The notes: generated from the letters alone by a model not told the origin. Positions 10,590 to 22,806 are shown, numbered from the stretch's first letter. The stretch is 64,000 bases of DNA from Nemophila menziesii (GCA_029959085.1 JARWIR010000016.1:21647499-21711498), one strand, 5' to 3'. Made by a program: numbers and translations.

Positions 10590-12895
10590 TCCGCACAAAG
10601 GTTCGCCGTTGGCCAAACAGTGAGTATGGAGAAATCGATCATTTATTTCTCTAAGAACACAGAAGAAGGATTGGCTTAAAAGATTATGAGACGTAGCGGT
10701 TTTCATAGAAGCGATTGTATTGCTAAGTACCTTGGTGTCGCCATACTTTCGGGAAGGAGGCCTAAGGATTTTTATGGAGATGTCATTAGTGGTCTAAGGA
10801 GTCAATTGGCGAAATGGAAATGGAGTTCCCTCTCACTAACGGGTCGCATAACTTTGGATCAATCTGTTTTAAGCGCGACACCAATGTATATCATGCAAGT
10901 GGAGAAATTGACTGCTTATGTATGTCTTGAGATTGATAAAATTTGGCGGGAATTCATTTTCGGTAATGCGTATGGTCAAAAGCATATCAATTGGGTTGCT
11001 TAGAAAGATATTTGTAGGCGGAAGCATGTTGGGGGATTAGGATTTCGTTTCACGGAGGATATGAATAAGGCACTATTGGGTAAGCTAGGTTAGAAGTTGG
11101 TTCATAATGACTTGTCTATTTGGCTTCTGGTGATGCGACAAAAATATTTCAAGACGACAATATTTCGTTATGAGGTAAAGCCAAATGATTCGCGAATGTG
11201 TAGAGCCATTGTAGAAGGTTCTGTCGTAATTAGACGAGGATCCCAATGGCTATTACACAATGGCGAGTCAGTCTCGTTTTGGCTGGATGTGTGCTTTGGT
11301 GACTCCCATTTGGCGGATCATATCATTGGGGATCTCAAGTTGGGTGAGAGGGCAAAAACGGTATGTGATTTTGTAACTAATAATGGTATTTGGATTTGGG
11401 ATAGATTTCAACACTCGTTTCCCCCTTAGAAGCTCTTAGAGATCACTAGTATAAGAGGTGAGAAGGGTGGTAACAAGAGAGATTCTTTATCTTGGCAACT
11501 TGAGGATCAGGGAGAGTACTTAGTAAAGTCGGCGCGTTGGGATTATGAATAAAATAGAATCGATTCGGATATAACTGGGACAAATTGTGGAAATTAAATG
11601 TCTGCAAAGAACAAGGGTATTGATTTGGAGGCGGGTGCAAGGTCGGTTAACAACAAGGGATAATTTGGTAAGGAGGGGTATGAAGGTGTTGTTAGTTAGT
11701 TTGTTCTGTGGAACTTTTGATGAGAAGGTTGTCCACATCTTTAGGGATTGTGTTATTACGAGGGAGTTGTGGTAGTTATTACGGGTAGAGGCTCAGAAAA
11801 GTAGCAGGTCAGATCAGGATGTTAGGATTAATTTGGATCACAGGGGGATGAGGTTCCTTGGATGCAGCTGGATGGTCTAACTAGTTCGCAGCAAGCCATG
11901 AACAGGGTGGAGCTGCTTCAAAATTTTCACTTGCAGAAACAACATATTACAACGGAGGGAGCTCAACATATTGCAGCTTCACGGTGCACACATCAGCAGG
12001 GTCAACCATTTTTTAGTCTGCAACCATAGCAGCCTGCTCGGTACAGCTCCAGCGGCGGAGAGAGTCCATTCCTTCAACGATCCGTTTCAGTAATGGATGG
12101 AGTAGTCATGCAGATGTGAGCAGTATTATAATGGAAGAAGAAGGCCTCCCAGACGTGGCCTTAATGGTGAGTGACAGTGTATGGTGGTCCAATAATCTAG
12201 CATCCAAGAGTCTCTTTGCCGGGATTCCGTGAAACATGGTCTTTGGAGCATTGGTAGAGGTGGTTTGGAAGGAACAGAATGATATTATAATTAATGGAGG
12301 GAATATTCCTACGAGTAAAGGTATGTTGCGTAAAGTTATCTTGTTAGCATCTTCTTATGCAAGAGGTTGGGGGAAGCTTCCGGGTCGACCATCAAGTGTT
12401 AGGGTATCTGTTAATCTAACTGGGTGGTGTAAACCATCTCGTGGCATGAAGCTTAATACGGATGGGAGTTGTAACATTTAGCGTAAGGAAGGGGGAGGAG
12501 GTGGTTTAATAAGGGATGAAGAGGGCAATTGGATTGGAGGTTTTACGATGAAAAGTCAACATGATTCTCATGTTATTGTTGAATTAATAGCTCTTTGGGA
12601 GGGGTTGAAAATGGAATAAGCAATGCGGTTGGAGGAAGTGTTGGTTGAGGTGGATTCATGGGAGGTCGTGGAAGTATTACGCATAATGGGGAGAGATAAG
12701 GGCTCAGCTTCTTTTTGGATTGACCAGGTTTGTCAAATTATGTCACGGAATACCTTGTTCACCCTTAATGGTATTTATAGAGAGGCTACATTTTGTGTGG
12801 ATTGGTTGGTGCAGTTTGATTTTGTACAATCTGAGAGTTACTGTTGGTATCAAGATTCACCTAAGGGGATCTGGAAACTCCTCATGTGCGATTAG
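10590..12895 (+). pseudogene. Dead LINE ORF2 3' half: RT thumb, zinc-binding and RNase H
   Basis: Plus-strand non-LTR relic with stops at about 10678, 11001, 11091 and 11427. In order it shows the end of the reverse transcriptase (VGQTVSMEKSIIYFSKNT, then YLGVAILSGR and LAKWKWSSLSLTGRITLDQS, about 10600-10870). The connecting region follows (HVGGLGFRFTEDMNKALLGK, about 11025-11085; SFWLDVCFGD, about 11275-11304). A zinc-binding-like segment lies at about 11620-11775 (RGMKVLLVSLFCG through HIFRDC). A C-terminal RNase H runs from about 12415 to 12895, with the acidic positions visible in KLNTDGSC, VELIALWEGL and VEVDSW. The stretch 11780-12235 between zinc and RNase H is poorly readable. It starts about 370 bp after the P450 and belongs to a different LINE lineage from the copies at 3.8 and 29 kb. 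Confidence 0.85.
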
Positions 12896-13239
12896 ATGAG
12901 ATGGAAGACACCTCGAGCCACCTTTAGTCCAAGGTTACTAGACAATGTGTTAGCATAGTAATTCAAGATCCTTTTAGATCTTCGTATAGTACAAAAGATA
13001 ATTATATAAAAAATGAATTATACATATAAAAGATAAATCATGATTATTTACCTTACCATTCTACAAGAAAAGAATTCACAATTATTACTTTTGTTTATGT
13101 ATGATTAATTCATTTTATATCTTCAAACAAGTATTTTTTTCCTTGAATACATGTCAAAGTTATTAATTAAGTACGAATCATTGAAAAATTTATTTACTAA
13201 AAACAATTTTTAATAATTTTTTTATTAAAATAGTTAGTA
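12896..13239. other. AT-rich spacer
   Basis: No gene or clear element seen. Confidence 0.5.
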
Positions 13240-14440
13240 ACAAGGATACTTTTATATAATTTTTTCAATTACTCTATTATTTATCATTTAAATTTAATCA
13301 CCCTATTACGATCTCCTACCACCACCATCCTATTACCACCACCACCACCAAAACCACTACCACTACACCACCACCCTACCACTAAAACCACCAAAACCAC
13401 CAAAACCACCACTACCACCCCGCCACCACAACCACCACCACCAACCTACCACCACAAACCTACCACCACCCTATTACCGCCACCATCATATTACCACCAC
13501 CACCTTTACCACCCACACCACCCCAGCCACCGACTACTACTAATTCCATCACACGCGCACGTCCGGAAAATTTATCGTTATAACTAATTCTAAAAAAATC
13601 AGAACAATAAAAAAATTGCAAGTCTGGACGAGGCAAATTAATATTTACGTCTATGATTTTTTTTTTGAATTATTCTGAATTTTTTGAATTTTTTTCTTAG
13701 ATACATTGTTTCGAACAATAATTTCTTTTTTCCAAACAAGTAATTCATTGTTTTAAACAAACAATTCGTTTTTATGAATATTGAAACTATCCTGTATACA
13801 TGAATTTTATTGTTCAGAATAAGAAATTTATTTTTCAATACAAGGATTTCATTGTTAAAACAAAATATTCACGGTTTCAAATAATGAATTCTTTGTTTAG
13901 AACAATGAATTTCATGTTTGCGAACAAAATAAAACAAAATCCAAAAAAGTTCAAAAAAATAAAGCATAGACGTAAATTCTAATTTGTCTCGTCCAAAAAT
14001 GAAAATTTTATTTTTCTAATTTTTTTAGAATTAGTTATGATTTTTTTTAAAATTCTTGGACACGCGCGTGTTATGAAATTAGTAGTAGGTGGTGGTTGTG
14101 GTTGTGGTTATGGTGGTGGTGGAGGTGGTGGTGGTGGCTGTAGCGGTGGTCGAATTTTTTTACGTGGAAGTGGTAGTGGTAATGGTGGTGGTTGTGGGTG
14201 TGGTGGTGGTGGTGATGGTAATGGTGGTGGAGGTGCCACATTATTTGTTTAATATTAAAAAAAATTATATTAAAAATAAATAATATATTTAATAATAAGG
14301 ATAGTATAGGTATAAAAAGATAGAGGGGTTGTTGTCTACAAATATTTATCTCATTAGGCATATATTATAATGTATTATTGAAGGTTTCTTTTGATAATTA
14401 GGTACTTTTATTAGGCATTTTTTGGTAAAACCCCCTAAAT
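13240..14440. mobile_element. Long-inverted-repeat element, copy A, with (ACC)n / (GGT)n arms
   Basis: The left half runs from an AT-rich outer part through an ACC-rich block (about 13315-13545) and a cgcgc motif (13553-13560) to a taattctaaaaaaat stretch and a tacgtctatg motif (about 13646). The right half repeats these in reverse: catagacgtaaa (about 13964), ttagaattagttatg (about 14024), cacgcgcgtg (14061-14070) and a GGT-rich block (about 14086-14235). The core between is a degenerate array of attg/gtttc(a)aacaatgaatt units, several containing atttcatgtttgcga. No transposase is present. Open frames in the ACC/GGT blocks are low-complexity artefacts. Outer limits are approximate. Confidence 0.7.
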
Positions 14441-14860
14441 GATTTTTTTTAATAATATGAATGAATTTTTATACATTTTTTTCATTTTACTCAGTGTTTT
14501 GGAAGATCATTCAGTTTTTTTGCTAAGTACTCAGTGTTTTGCTTGAAAAGTTTTCAGATACTCAAAAAAAATCCCCATATTTAGAGAAATTTTCGGTACT
14601 CACACAAAATTCCCGATACTTAGAAAAATCACTGAGTATGCCTCGATGATGGTCAGTGGTAGTGATTAGTGGTGATATTCAGCGTTTCATTACTCATTGA
14701 GTCGATAGTCATTGAGTCGATAGTCATTGAGTTGATGATTCATGCGTATTGTCACTTGTTTTTTATTTTTATGTGAATTTTATTTTATTTGATGGTATTG
14801 TACTATTTGATCATCCATAATATTTGGTAATGTTCTCTTTGAAAAAGAAATTAACCACAT
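14441..14860. other. AT-rich spacer with imperfect direct repeats
   Basis: The string agtactcagtgttttg and variants recur around 14490-14545, and ttgagtcgatagtca recurs three times at about 14696-14735. No gene is seen. Confidence 0.45.
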
Positions 14861-15335
14861 ATTTTTATAGACCAGTAAATCTATCTCCAAAACTCCATAG
14901 ATCACTCACAAAAAAAACCAACAATCAAGGCCCAAAAAACCTACAATATCTCCACCTCGAACAAATATGTTCACCTTGACGAGAAATCTACTAAAGACAA
15001 ATTAAATAAATCACCAATCTTCAAATATCTATTCTCTTCTAAAAAGCCTTGATGGTTTGAATTTACATGGCATTCCAACTAAGTCCAAGAAACACTTAAC
15101 CTAAAATTCATAAATAAACCCCCCCCCTAAGGGCTTAGCTCAAATGTCGAATGACAACAAAGTCTAAGTAACACTTGAATTAGATATCAACGGTCAACAT
15201 ATTTGCAAAATAACCACAAGAACTTACAACAAAATCTACACAAGAAATAACATCGCGCACAAATTGATATACCAAATTAATATGATTTGTTAAATCATCA
15301 AAGGCTTTAAAACAATTTAAAGTGTTCAACATATC
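14861..15335 (-). pseudogene. Possible 3' end of a minus-strand Copia element
   Basis: Read on the minus strand, about 15300-15200 gives TNHINLVYQFVRDVISC followed by a decayed segment. This resembles the conserved end of Copia RNase H (a TKHI...YHFVRE block). About 250 bp further along lies a purine-rich tract, cgaggtggagatat (plus 14947-14960), like a Copia polypurine tract. It is followed by tgtaggtttttt as a possible 3' LTR start and a TATA-like ctataaaaat (plus 14861-14870). Stops are frequent. The assignment rests on short matches only. Confidence 0.35.
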
Positions 15336-16265
15336 TATTTTCTGCATTCAGTTCAAAACTTGGGGAACAATTTAAAGATTCTTCGAAATTTGTATGCACG
15401 ACTATAATCATGCACCTTAACTTGTGAAATCAAAGTCTTGTACTGAAATTACCCAAAGTTTTCATAATTAAAAGAAACATATCAACACAATACCAAGAAC
15501 ATCAACCTACATGAAAACCTGGAGAAACCAACCTCAATATGGACTAAGGATGTTAAAATCTTAACAAACACCTTGATGGATCCAGTAACATGTTAAAAAA
15601 TCCTTAATCCACTTATCCAAACTTGCCAAGTCAAAATAAATGTAACGTGCCACAATAGATATCTTGTATTTTGGTCTAATAAAGGAATTTCAGATTTTGT
15701 GATTGAAATTGACACCAAAATAATAATCAACACAAGAAAATGGAAAACTTACTCAAAATTTGGATAAAAAACCCCCAAAAGCCGAACCAGAACACCAAAA
15801 GATCTTAAGAAAATGTCTTTACAACTCCGTCAACCGATAAAATACCCCTAATCAACGTGGTCAAAGAACAAATCAAGAAAAACCCCAAAACAACTCAAAA
15901 TTTGGAGAAATCGGTCTTGAAAACGGATCTAGAATATCGAAAAACTCTCAGATAGGCTGGTGAAAAAGGTCAACATTGGTCAAAGTCAACACGTTAGTGA
16001 CAAAGTCAACTATCAGTCAACGACCTTCAGTCAACTATGGGTCAAAGGTCAGCTATTTTAAAATAATGTAAAATCATACACATTTATGTATATATTAATT
16101 AATATACATATAATTTTGCATACCCATATAAAAAACACTCATACCTTTCTCATTAAACATATTATACATTCAAAACACATAAAACTAAAAAGTAAAAAAG
16201 ACTTACAAATTGTGGGTTGTCTCCCGTAAACCCTTTTGTTTAACGTCGTTCAAATTTCAACGTGT
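15336..16265. other. Non-coding, probably old retrotransposon-derived
   Basis: No readable frame. The segment 15968-16045 holds a dense cluster of (A/G)GTCAA motifs, reported separately. The rest is AT-rich with A-runs. Confidence 0.4.
15968..16045 (-). promoter_or_regulatory. Cluster of seven W-box-type motifs (candidate)
   Basis: Seven matches to (A/G)GTCAA, the reverse complement of the WRKY-factor site TTGAC(C/T), occur in 78 bp, with another at about 15860. No gene start lies close by. The adjacent sequence is retrotransposon-like, so this may be an LTR or internal regulatory region. A chance tandem array is also possible. Confidence 0.3.
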
Positions 16266-16269
16266 TACC

Positions 16270-17410
16270 TCTATCATCTTTTGATTATGTAGCCTCCCCA
16301 GCAGTGGGTGAGGCTATGCACATCTACTATCCGAAGCTTGTGACCTCTCTTAGTTTGGATTTCAATACATTTTCCAAAAAGCTCTTGTAACGACAAATGG
16401 ACCCATCCACGAATTCTTGAATCCTCGTGGCCTATTTTCTTGCTTGACAAACTCATTTCTAGCTCTCTTTTCCATGGATTCTTGTAACGACAAACTCATC
16501 TCTAGCTCTTTTTCCCATGTATTCTTTATATATCTTAGCTTCCACCTCTTTGGTCACAACTTGTATTGTTAGGACCTCATGTGACTCCTCATAATTCTTT
16601 TTCAAAACATGGAATATCTCGGAGTCTTCGTTAGTTCCGAGGGTTACAGTTCCCCCATGAACATCGATGATGATTCGAATTGTCTCCAAGAATGGATGTC
16701 CAAGTATAAGGAGGACGTGTTTATATGCAGCATAATCAAGAACAACAGAATTAGTAGGTATATCTAATGTACCTACATGGATGAGAATGTCCTCAATGAT
16801 TCCCCATGCATTCGTCGTAAAATGATCTGGGAACTGTAATATGATGGTTGTCTTCTTGGTATCTCCAATGCCTAACTTCTAAAACATATTTTTGGGCATG
16901 ATATTTACACTATAACCCAAGTCACACATTGCTTTAGTTTTGAAGTTACCACCTATATTGGGAGATTTCAACCTCCAAGCTCTTGAAGCTTTGATGGTAG
17001 CTTCCTTGAAACTATTGTCAAGCCTTTTTTTAGTGGGGCCACATTCTCCATCTCAATAATCTCATCCTTCTTAGAGAGAATATCTCTGAAGTCTTTCTAC
17101 GGACAAGGATCTTTCTCGACAGTTTTGAGTATTAGGACGTCGATTTTCTGCTTGGCTCGACGTCTCTACTAATGTCTCAGACTCGGTATTGCCACTAGGA
17201 TATGTAATTCTCAATATATATTGTGGTGATGAATGTAGATGTGAAGGTGGCGATTCCTCCATATTCTTCTCTTGCACCCTCAGTTCATCAACTACCTCTA
17301 CTGGTTTATCAAATTCATTTTTAGCTCGATTCTCAATAATTACCCCATCTAAGCTAAGCCTCGTTAGTTCTTCTATCATTGAAACCTCAAACCCAATATT
17401 TCTACCTCTG
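16270..17410 (-). pseudogene. Ty3/gypsy gag-protease region, broken
   Basis: Minus-strand relic of a gypsy polyprotein. From about 16885 downward it reads KLGIGDTKKTTIILQF, then a gap of decayed codons with IIEDILIHVGTLDIPTNSVV, then HVLLILGHPFLETIRIIIDV and GGTVTLGTNED (about 16700-16610). This matches the order of plant gypsy aspartic-protease domains (LGIGD, ADRS, EDV.VKV..F..P.DFVVLD, LILGRPFL). The ADRS-type motif is changed. Upstream frames at 17379-17071 probably belong to gag. The polymerase is missing toward 16270, so the copy ends soon after the protease. Confidence 0.75.
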
Positions 17411-17940
17411 TTTTGAGTGGCCTCATCATTAGTATTAGTAGATTTGTGAAGTTGTATAGATGGACCATAGTTTAAATGTTGAATGGTTGTAATGAGTTGC
17501 GTTAATCTTTTCTTTTATAATTTGATTATGTTGTTGTATGTTCAACACCAATGATGAAGTGGCACATATTTTTGCTTCAAGTATCTTTCACTCATTTGTA
17601 CTTTCTTGTGGATGAGATTGAAGTGCCTTCGGAGCTCGATCCTCCTAATTATAATTTTGAATCTTATTGGAAATTCGGGAAACTTGCATGTCAATCTGGG
17701 AGACTTGATTCCCCAACATTTTTAACGCAGCAAAGTGCTCGTTGAACCTCTCGTCGTCACCTCTTTTGTTCTCTTGTGTCAATATGTCAAAATCTTCCAT
17801 ATCTTCTTGTTCCTACATTGATGCGAGTAAATTCTCCATACCTAAGGAACCTAAAAAGGGACTAAAAAAACACGTGTAAAACTGAGAACTAAAAAAAATC
17901 TACACTAACCTAAACACAATAACTAACTATAAAATCTCCA
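17411..17940 (-). other. Decayed gag / leader region of the gypsy element
   Basis: It lies between the primer-binding site at about 17942-17956 and the readable gag-protease part. I see no continuous frame on the minus strand. The plus-strand frame at 17551-17745 is a shadow. Confidence 0.45.
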
Positions 17941-17956
17941 GCAATGGCACCCAAAA
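17939..17956 (-). promoter_or_regulatory. Gypsy primer-binding site complementary to tRNA-Asp 3' end
   Basis: On the minus strand the sequence is TGGGTGCCATTGCTGGAG. This matches TGGCGCCGTTGCCGGGGA, the complement of the plant tRNA-Asp 3' end used by many gypsy (Tat/Athila-type) elements, with four changes that look like decay. It lies a few bases inside the LTR border and fixes the element's orientation as minus. Confidence 0.75.
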
Positions 17957-17957
17957 C

Positions 17958-18930
17958 TGGGGGCCCAGAGTGTGATAAAATAAAGATAATAGAAACACAG
18001 ACACCTTGGAAAAAGCATGAGAAACTCTCCGCAAGTGCATGGTTTGTTCAAAAGTAAGTAAAAGATAGTTCTCAGGGATTTAGGTATTTAGCTTCAAACT
18101 TGTGTTCAATAATACTGTAGATGATTTTATATGTTTATATTAAGCGACAGAAATAAATATGAATGTTTTTTTTGTTTTCTAAATATAAGAATACAAATAA
18201 GATAATAGCTTAGGGTTAAAATTACACACTTATCGTAAAAATCGTTATTCTAATTATAAGGGTGAATTGAGCTAATATAAATAGTCAGGATTCTGTAATT
18301 CCTTAGGGTAGCTTAGATGGAAACCTCAACACTACTAGGAGAATTGGGTAAGGGGACCCTACATAATGACCGGTGGTTAATTCTAACCCTAGTGGTTATT
18401 TAGTTAGGCAAACCTGTCAGGATCACTACCGCGCATTTGACAATTATGAACTGGTCCTATCCCTAAACACCTGTCAGGGAGAGAGTATAGGTGACTTGGG
18501 TTAAACTAGAGATGTACAGGCTCTAGCAAGTTTAATTAAACCATTCATAACACAATAACAAAATAGATGCTCAACTCAAGTAACTATGAATTCCCAAACA
18601 ATATCAAATAGAAAAATAGTAATCAAGGGATCATACAAAGTGCAAACCCAAAAATATAAAGCTAATTACCCTAATTATAGAGACGGAGAGATGTAGATTT
18701 TGTGTTGTGTTGCTCCAGTTCTATTGCTTCCTCTCTAGATCGATTTTTTTAATTCTTATAAAGCTTGCTCAAAATAATGGAAAAAACACGTTTCTAACGT
18801 CAAATACTGATATATGTATATATAGGCTCTTGGCGTTTTATGGTTCATGGTCTAGGTTTAAGTGCCCTGATCCAACTCAAACACGTTTCTCTTTAAAATG
18901 GACTGATTTAACCACAACTTCTATAACTTA
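17958..18930 (-). mobile_element. 5' LTR of the minus-strand gypsy element (far end unresolved)
   Basis: The LTR begins next to the primer-binding site as TGGGGGCCCAGAGTGTGATAA on the plus strand. Its first ~130 bp (ttgttcaaaagtaagtaaaa, then ctcaggga) resembles the end of the solo LTR at 49224-50809 read in reverse (ccctgagaac, cttttcactt, gtcaacaaacc, ttatcaca). The outer boundary was not found and is placed only roughly. Confidence 0.6.
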
Positions 18931-19257
18931 AATAAATTCTTTATTACAGCTCCAAACCACAAATAGCCAGTGGCTACACATTCCTAACTCAAAATACTAG
19001 TTGGATATAAAATGGATTCTCCAGATTTTAAGTTGGTTGACAGTAAAAAATAATAAAGAGATTGTACAAAACAGTGGGTCGACAATTCCTTTCAAATTTT
19101 CACATTAACATAAAACCTTTCAAAATAAAATTATAAAATTTTAAGATACAGAAAAAATATACAACCGAAAATATTGAAAACTGTCAAATTCAAAAGAAAG
19201 AAAAAACAAACTTTGAAAAATAATGAAACATAAAATCCAAAAGTTATCTTTTCAAGA

Positions 19258-19380
19258 ATGATAGTTGGTCTAGTGGTTAAATTATTTCGTAGAGACAAAA
19301 AATTCGTAAAATCAAATTTTATTGGAGTCAAAATAATTTCAAGTCTAAAATGATTCTCATACGTATTAAAATATAAAACT
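19258..19380 (+). mobile_element. tRNA-type SINE, family S1, copy 1
   Basis: It starts gatagttggtctagtggtta, with a perfect box A match TGGTCTAGTGG. The box B region has decayed to aaatcaaattt. The body tattggagtcaaaataattt is shared with copies at 36797 and 55145 (reverse). The tail is a short A-rich stretch. The flanks (18931-19257 and 19381-19870) are AT-rich with no gene. Confidence 0.7.
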
Positions 19381-19892
19381 CATCTTTTCACACATGCATT
19401 TATTGTAACAATTTAACAAAAGAAAAAAGCATTCATTAGAACAAACATAAAAAAAATGTTTTCACACTTACATTCCCATCCAACCCAAAAAAGTAAACGT
19501 TGAAAAAAATGAAACATACTAACATCCATCGCACTTACATTTATTGTAACAATTTGACATAAAAAAGAGCATTATTGAAACAAAAAACATTAAAAAAAAA
19601 GTCTCTTTCACACTCACCTTCCCACCAACAAGAAAACTGCCGTCACTTGGAACTATTCTCCACCATCATGACTACCCCATCAACAATCGAAGAACCCAAC
19701 TTAAGGTAAAAAATTAATTTTTATCATTGAATCTCTAAAAATGATTTTATATTAACCTTATCTCATCACTTAATAAAGAACATGGATTGATGCTAAAAAA
19801 AAAAAGAAGGGCTACTAATTTTATAAGCCAACTTATCATATCTATTAACAAATACATCCACCCCTTAATTAATAGTTAAAAGTCAATTAATA

Positions 19893-20700
19893 ATGATAAA
19901 AACTCCAAAAAATTCCTACAATCACCATTATATAATCCTCTTTCCCCATCCTCTTTTCTTTCTTAGCATACCCAATCCCTCCCCTCCCGTCCTTTCCCTT
20001 CCTCTCTTGTTCTCTGTGATATTGAGCAACCCACCACCACCCCCTACAATCAGCACCGAACCGCCACCATCATCATCAAACCCACCACCACCTCACCTTC
20101 CCTCTCGGCAGAACCCCATTTCATCCCCTTCCATCTCCACTAGCATTTCCTCTACTGTCTCTGATCAAACCACCACCAACCCACCACCACCTCCCATCCC
20201 CACCAGCATCAGCATCAGATCCACCACCGCCTCCCTACCCTCTCTGTGAGCACTGCAACACCCACCACCACCTCCCCTACCAACATCACCAGCAGCAACA
20301 TCATCACTCACCTCCCCACCAATAGATGCTCATAGAATCGACATCTCCACCAACATCACCACCTCCCCTTCCCCATCTGCTGTCGGCATCCACAACTCCA
20401 CTAACTTCACCACATCAATTGAACCACTGCTCCACCATCAACCATCCACCAACAACCACCACTAGCAGAATTTCCGCCGCCCCCTGACACCCTAATCTAC
20501 CACCATCACCATCAACAAATAGCAGCTGCTGCTGATTCGAGACCCATATCTTCACCACCATGAACACCGAAACCCAATGGCCACAGCCCGTCGATGCCCT
20601 GACCCATCTGTTCACCTCCATTCGAAACTCATCTCTTCACCACTGCTCACCACCATCAACACCTAAAACCATCTCTTCACATTCACCGGAACCACCAATC
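19893..20700. repeat. CCA/ACC-rich low-complexity region
   Basis: Runs of caccacca and related triplets give Pro/Ser/Thr-rich frames on one strand and Val/Gly-rich frames on the other. A 118-residue frame starts at 19893, but its composition is entirely explained by the repeat. No conserved domain or splice context supports a gene. Confidence 0.6.
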
Positions 20701-20884
20701 AGTCCCTAAACATTCCATTTTCATATTATTGTCCCTGCAAGGCTGCAACTTAGTACTCCCCAACTCCTAGTTCTCTTCCACCAACTCATCATTCATCACC
20801 ATACACTTCTCAATTAGACATTGCAAATAATCCCGAGATGGGTTGATTCAGACTCCATTTCCATCTCTTCATCTTCATCATCAG

Positions 20885-20995
20885 CCGGGATGGGTCCAGC
20901 CCCCAGGAAGCCCAAGTTTGATATAGGTCCATCCCCAGGAAGCCCAAATCAGGATAGGTCCAGCCCAAGGAAGCCCAAATCAAGCCGGGATGAGT
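20885..20995. repeat. Three-copy imperfect tandem repeat (aggaagcccaa units)
   Basis: Units of the form ggtcca(g/t)cccca(g)gaagcccaa occur three times, about 35-37 bp apart. The surrounding 20996-21750 is non-coding. Confidence 0.6.
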
Positions 20996-21752
20996 TTCGC
21001 TTTTTTTGTTCGCGTCGCAATCATGTTTTTCTTGTTCAAACATCGATTCGGCAGGTTGTTTGAGTTTTTTTGTGTACATGAATTTGGTAAACAGCTTTCC
21101 ATTGTTTGATTTACATGAAGTTGTTTTTATTTCTCCATTGCATATACCGTAATTGAATTTGGTTTATAATCACTTGATTTACATGAATTTTTGGTTTATT
21201 TCTCCATGTATTTAGTCTTGCTGGGGCCGGCAGAGTTGGTCAGTTTGTTTGTATATAGACAGTATGGATGCAGCCCCATTTCTAATTCGTGTGATGTTTG
21301 TGTGTCCTAGTTCCGTACCCACCGAGTTAATAATCGAGATGGGTCTGGACCGTATGGGATTGGACTTAATGTAAAAAGCAACTGACGCGGGTCCGTACCT
21401 ATCACGAACATGGGTAAAAAAGACAAAAACCTAACCAGAAAGTTAGAAATTGGATGTATATATAATATTTTTTTAGTTTGAAGGTATATTATAAAGTTGG
21501 TGAATTTTTTGCTGCAATTAGTAATTTCCTCAAAAAAGAAACGTTTGTTTAGAAATGTGTAATTATGGATATATTTGAGTCAATAAATATCTTAATTCTA
21601 TTAACTAGTTTTCTTTACTAATATATCATATATGTTTAATAAATAAGTAAATAAAAATAAAAGGAAAAAAGTGCATAAATACATTATTTTGAATCTTTTA
21701 AAAAGGTAAAAAAAACTTAGACTTGTTAAAAGTAGGTTATTGTGTATTTAAA

Positions 21753-22806
21753 CTTTTTAGGCTATTGAAATATATGAGTTTCTTTATTTGTACCTTATTT
21801 AAAAAAAATTGCAAGAAAAACATATTTAAAAAAATAATTGCAAAACTAACCTATAGACGCTCTTCCGAGGAGCGTCTCTAACATTTATTCATCCCATGGC
21901 CCATTTATTAACTTAAGTCTGAGGCGCTCCTTTGAGGAGCGCCTTTACTTATAAAAAGTATTGGCTGGCCAACGATCTTTGGTTTTAATTCAACATCTAA
22001 TTTGGATGCATTTATAGGGATGTTATAAACGAGATGAATTAGTTAATTGGTTAAGAAGAAAAGGTAATATATGTAAGTATTACTATTCTATAATGAAAAT
22101 TACTAAGATTAACAAAGGTAAGATACAGACAAAGAAAAGATGAAAGTTGTGAATTTTTTTCTCTCTAAATGGACAATTCACGCTTTTGTCTTGCTGAGCA
22201 GCTGAGGTTGATCCTTAATTGGATTGTTTACTGATTGTTTTCTTCAATTTTAACGACCTTGCCCCTATAACTCTAGGTCTCAAATATCTTTTAACATGGA
22301 GCTCTTGGGATTTTATTCACAAAGTCTTTCATGGGATGCATCAAGATCACATGTTTTACCTTATAACATGAACTTGTTTTTTTGAAAGTTATTTTCAAGT
22401 CTTTTCATCTTTTTACAATTTGTTTCAGGGTTTACTTCAACAATGTGAAACTTAAATCCTCGAATACTAAATAAAACTTCAATAAAACTTATAGATATTA
22501 CTCTTTTTTCTTAACTAATTAACCAATTCATCTTGTTTATAACATCCTCATAAATGTATCCAGATCAAATGTTGAATTAAGACCAAAGATTGTTGCTTTT
22601 TATAAGTAAAGGCGCTCCTCAGAGGAGCGCCTCATACTTAAGTTAATTAATGGGCTATGTGTTGAATAAATTTGAGAGGCACTCCTCCGTCTATAGGTTA
22701 GTTCTGCGATTATTTTTTCAGTTACGTTTTTTTTACAATAAATTTTTTAAAGGGTACAAATAAAAAAAACTCGATATCTATATCTAAAATGAAATCATCT
22801 AAAAAG
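21753..22806. mobile_element. Element with ~310-320-bp terminal inverted repeats carrying palindromes
   Basis: The left arm (about 21753-22075) and right arm (about 22495-22806) are imperfect reverse complements over more than 300 bp. Shared blocks include gagttt(c/t)tttatttgtacc, aactaacctatagacg, cttttataagtaaaggcgct and gatgaattggttaattagtt. Each arm holds the palindrome aggcgctcctn(n)gaggagcgcct (left about 21922-21944, right 22610-22632). The left arm also has agacgctcttccgaggagcgtct (21855-21877), and the right arm has a decayed partner near 22676. The 420-bp spacer has no transposase. Long arms suggest a Mutator-like or foldback non-autonomous element. No target duplication was identified. 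Confidence 0.7.

Noticed and set aside
14037..14361. Gly-rich, Val-rich and His-rich frames over the same DNA
   Set aside because: All are frames of the (GGT)n block in inverted-repeat copy A.
19893..20249. 118-residue proline-rich frame, possibly a cell-wall-type protein
   Set aside because: The composition follows directly from CCA repeats. There is no Ser-Pro4 periodicity typical of extensins, and neighbouring DNA is equally repetitive in other frames.
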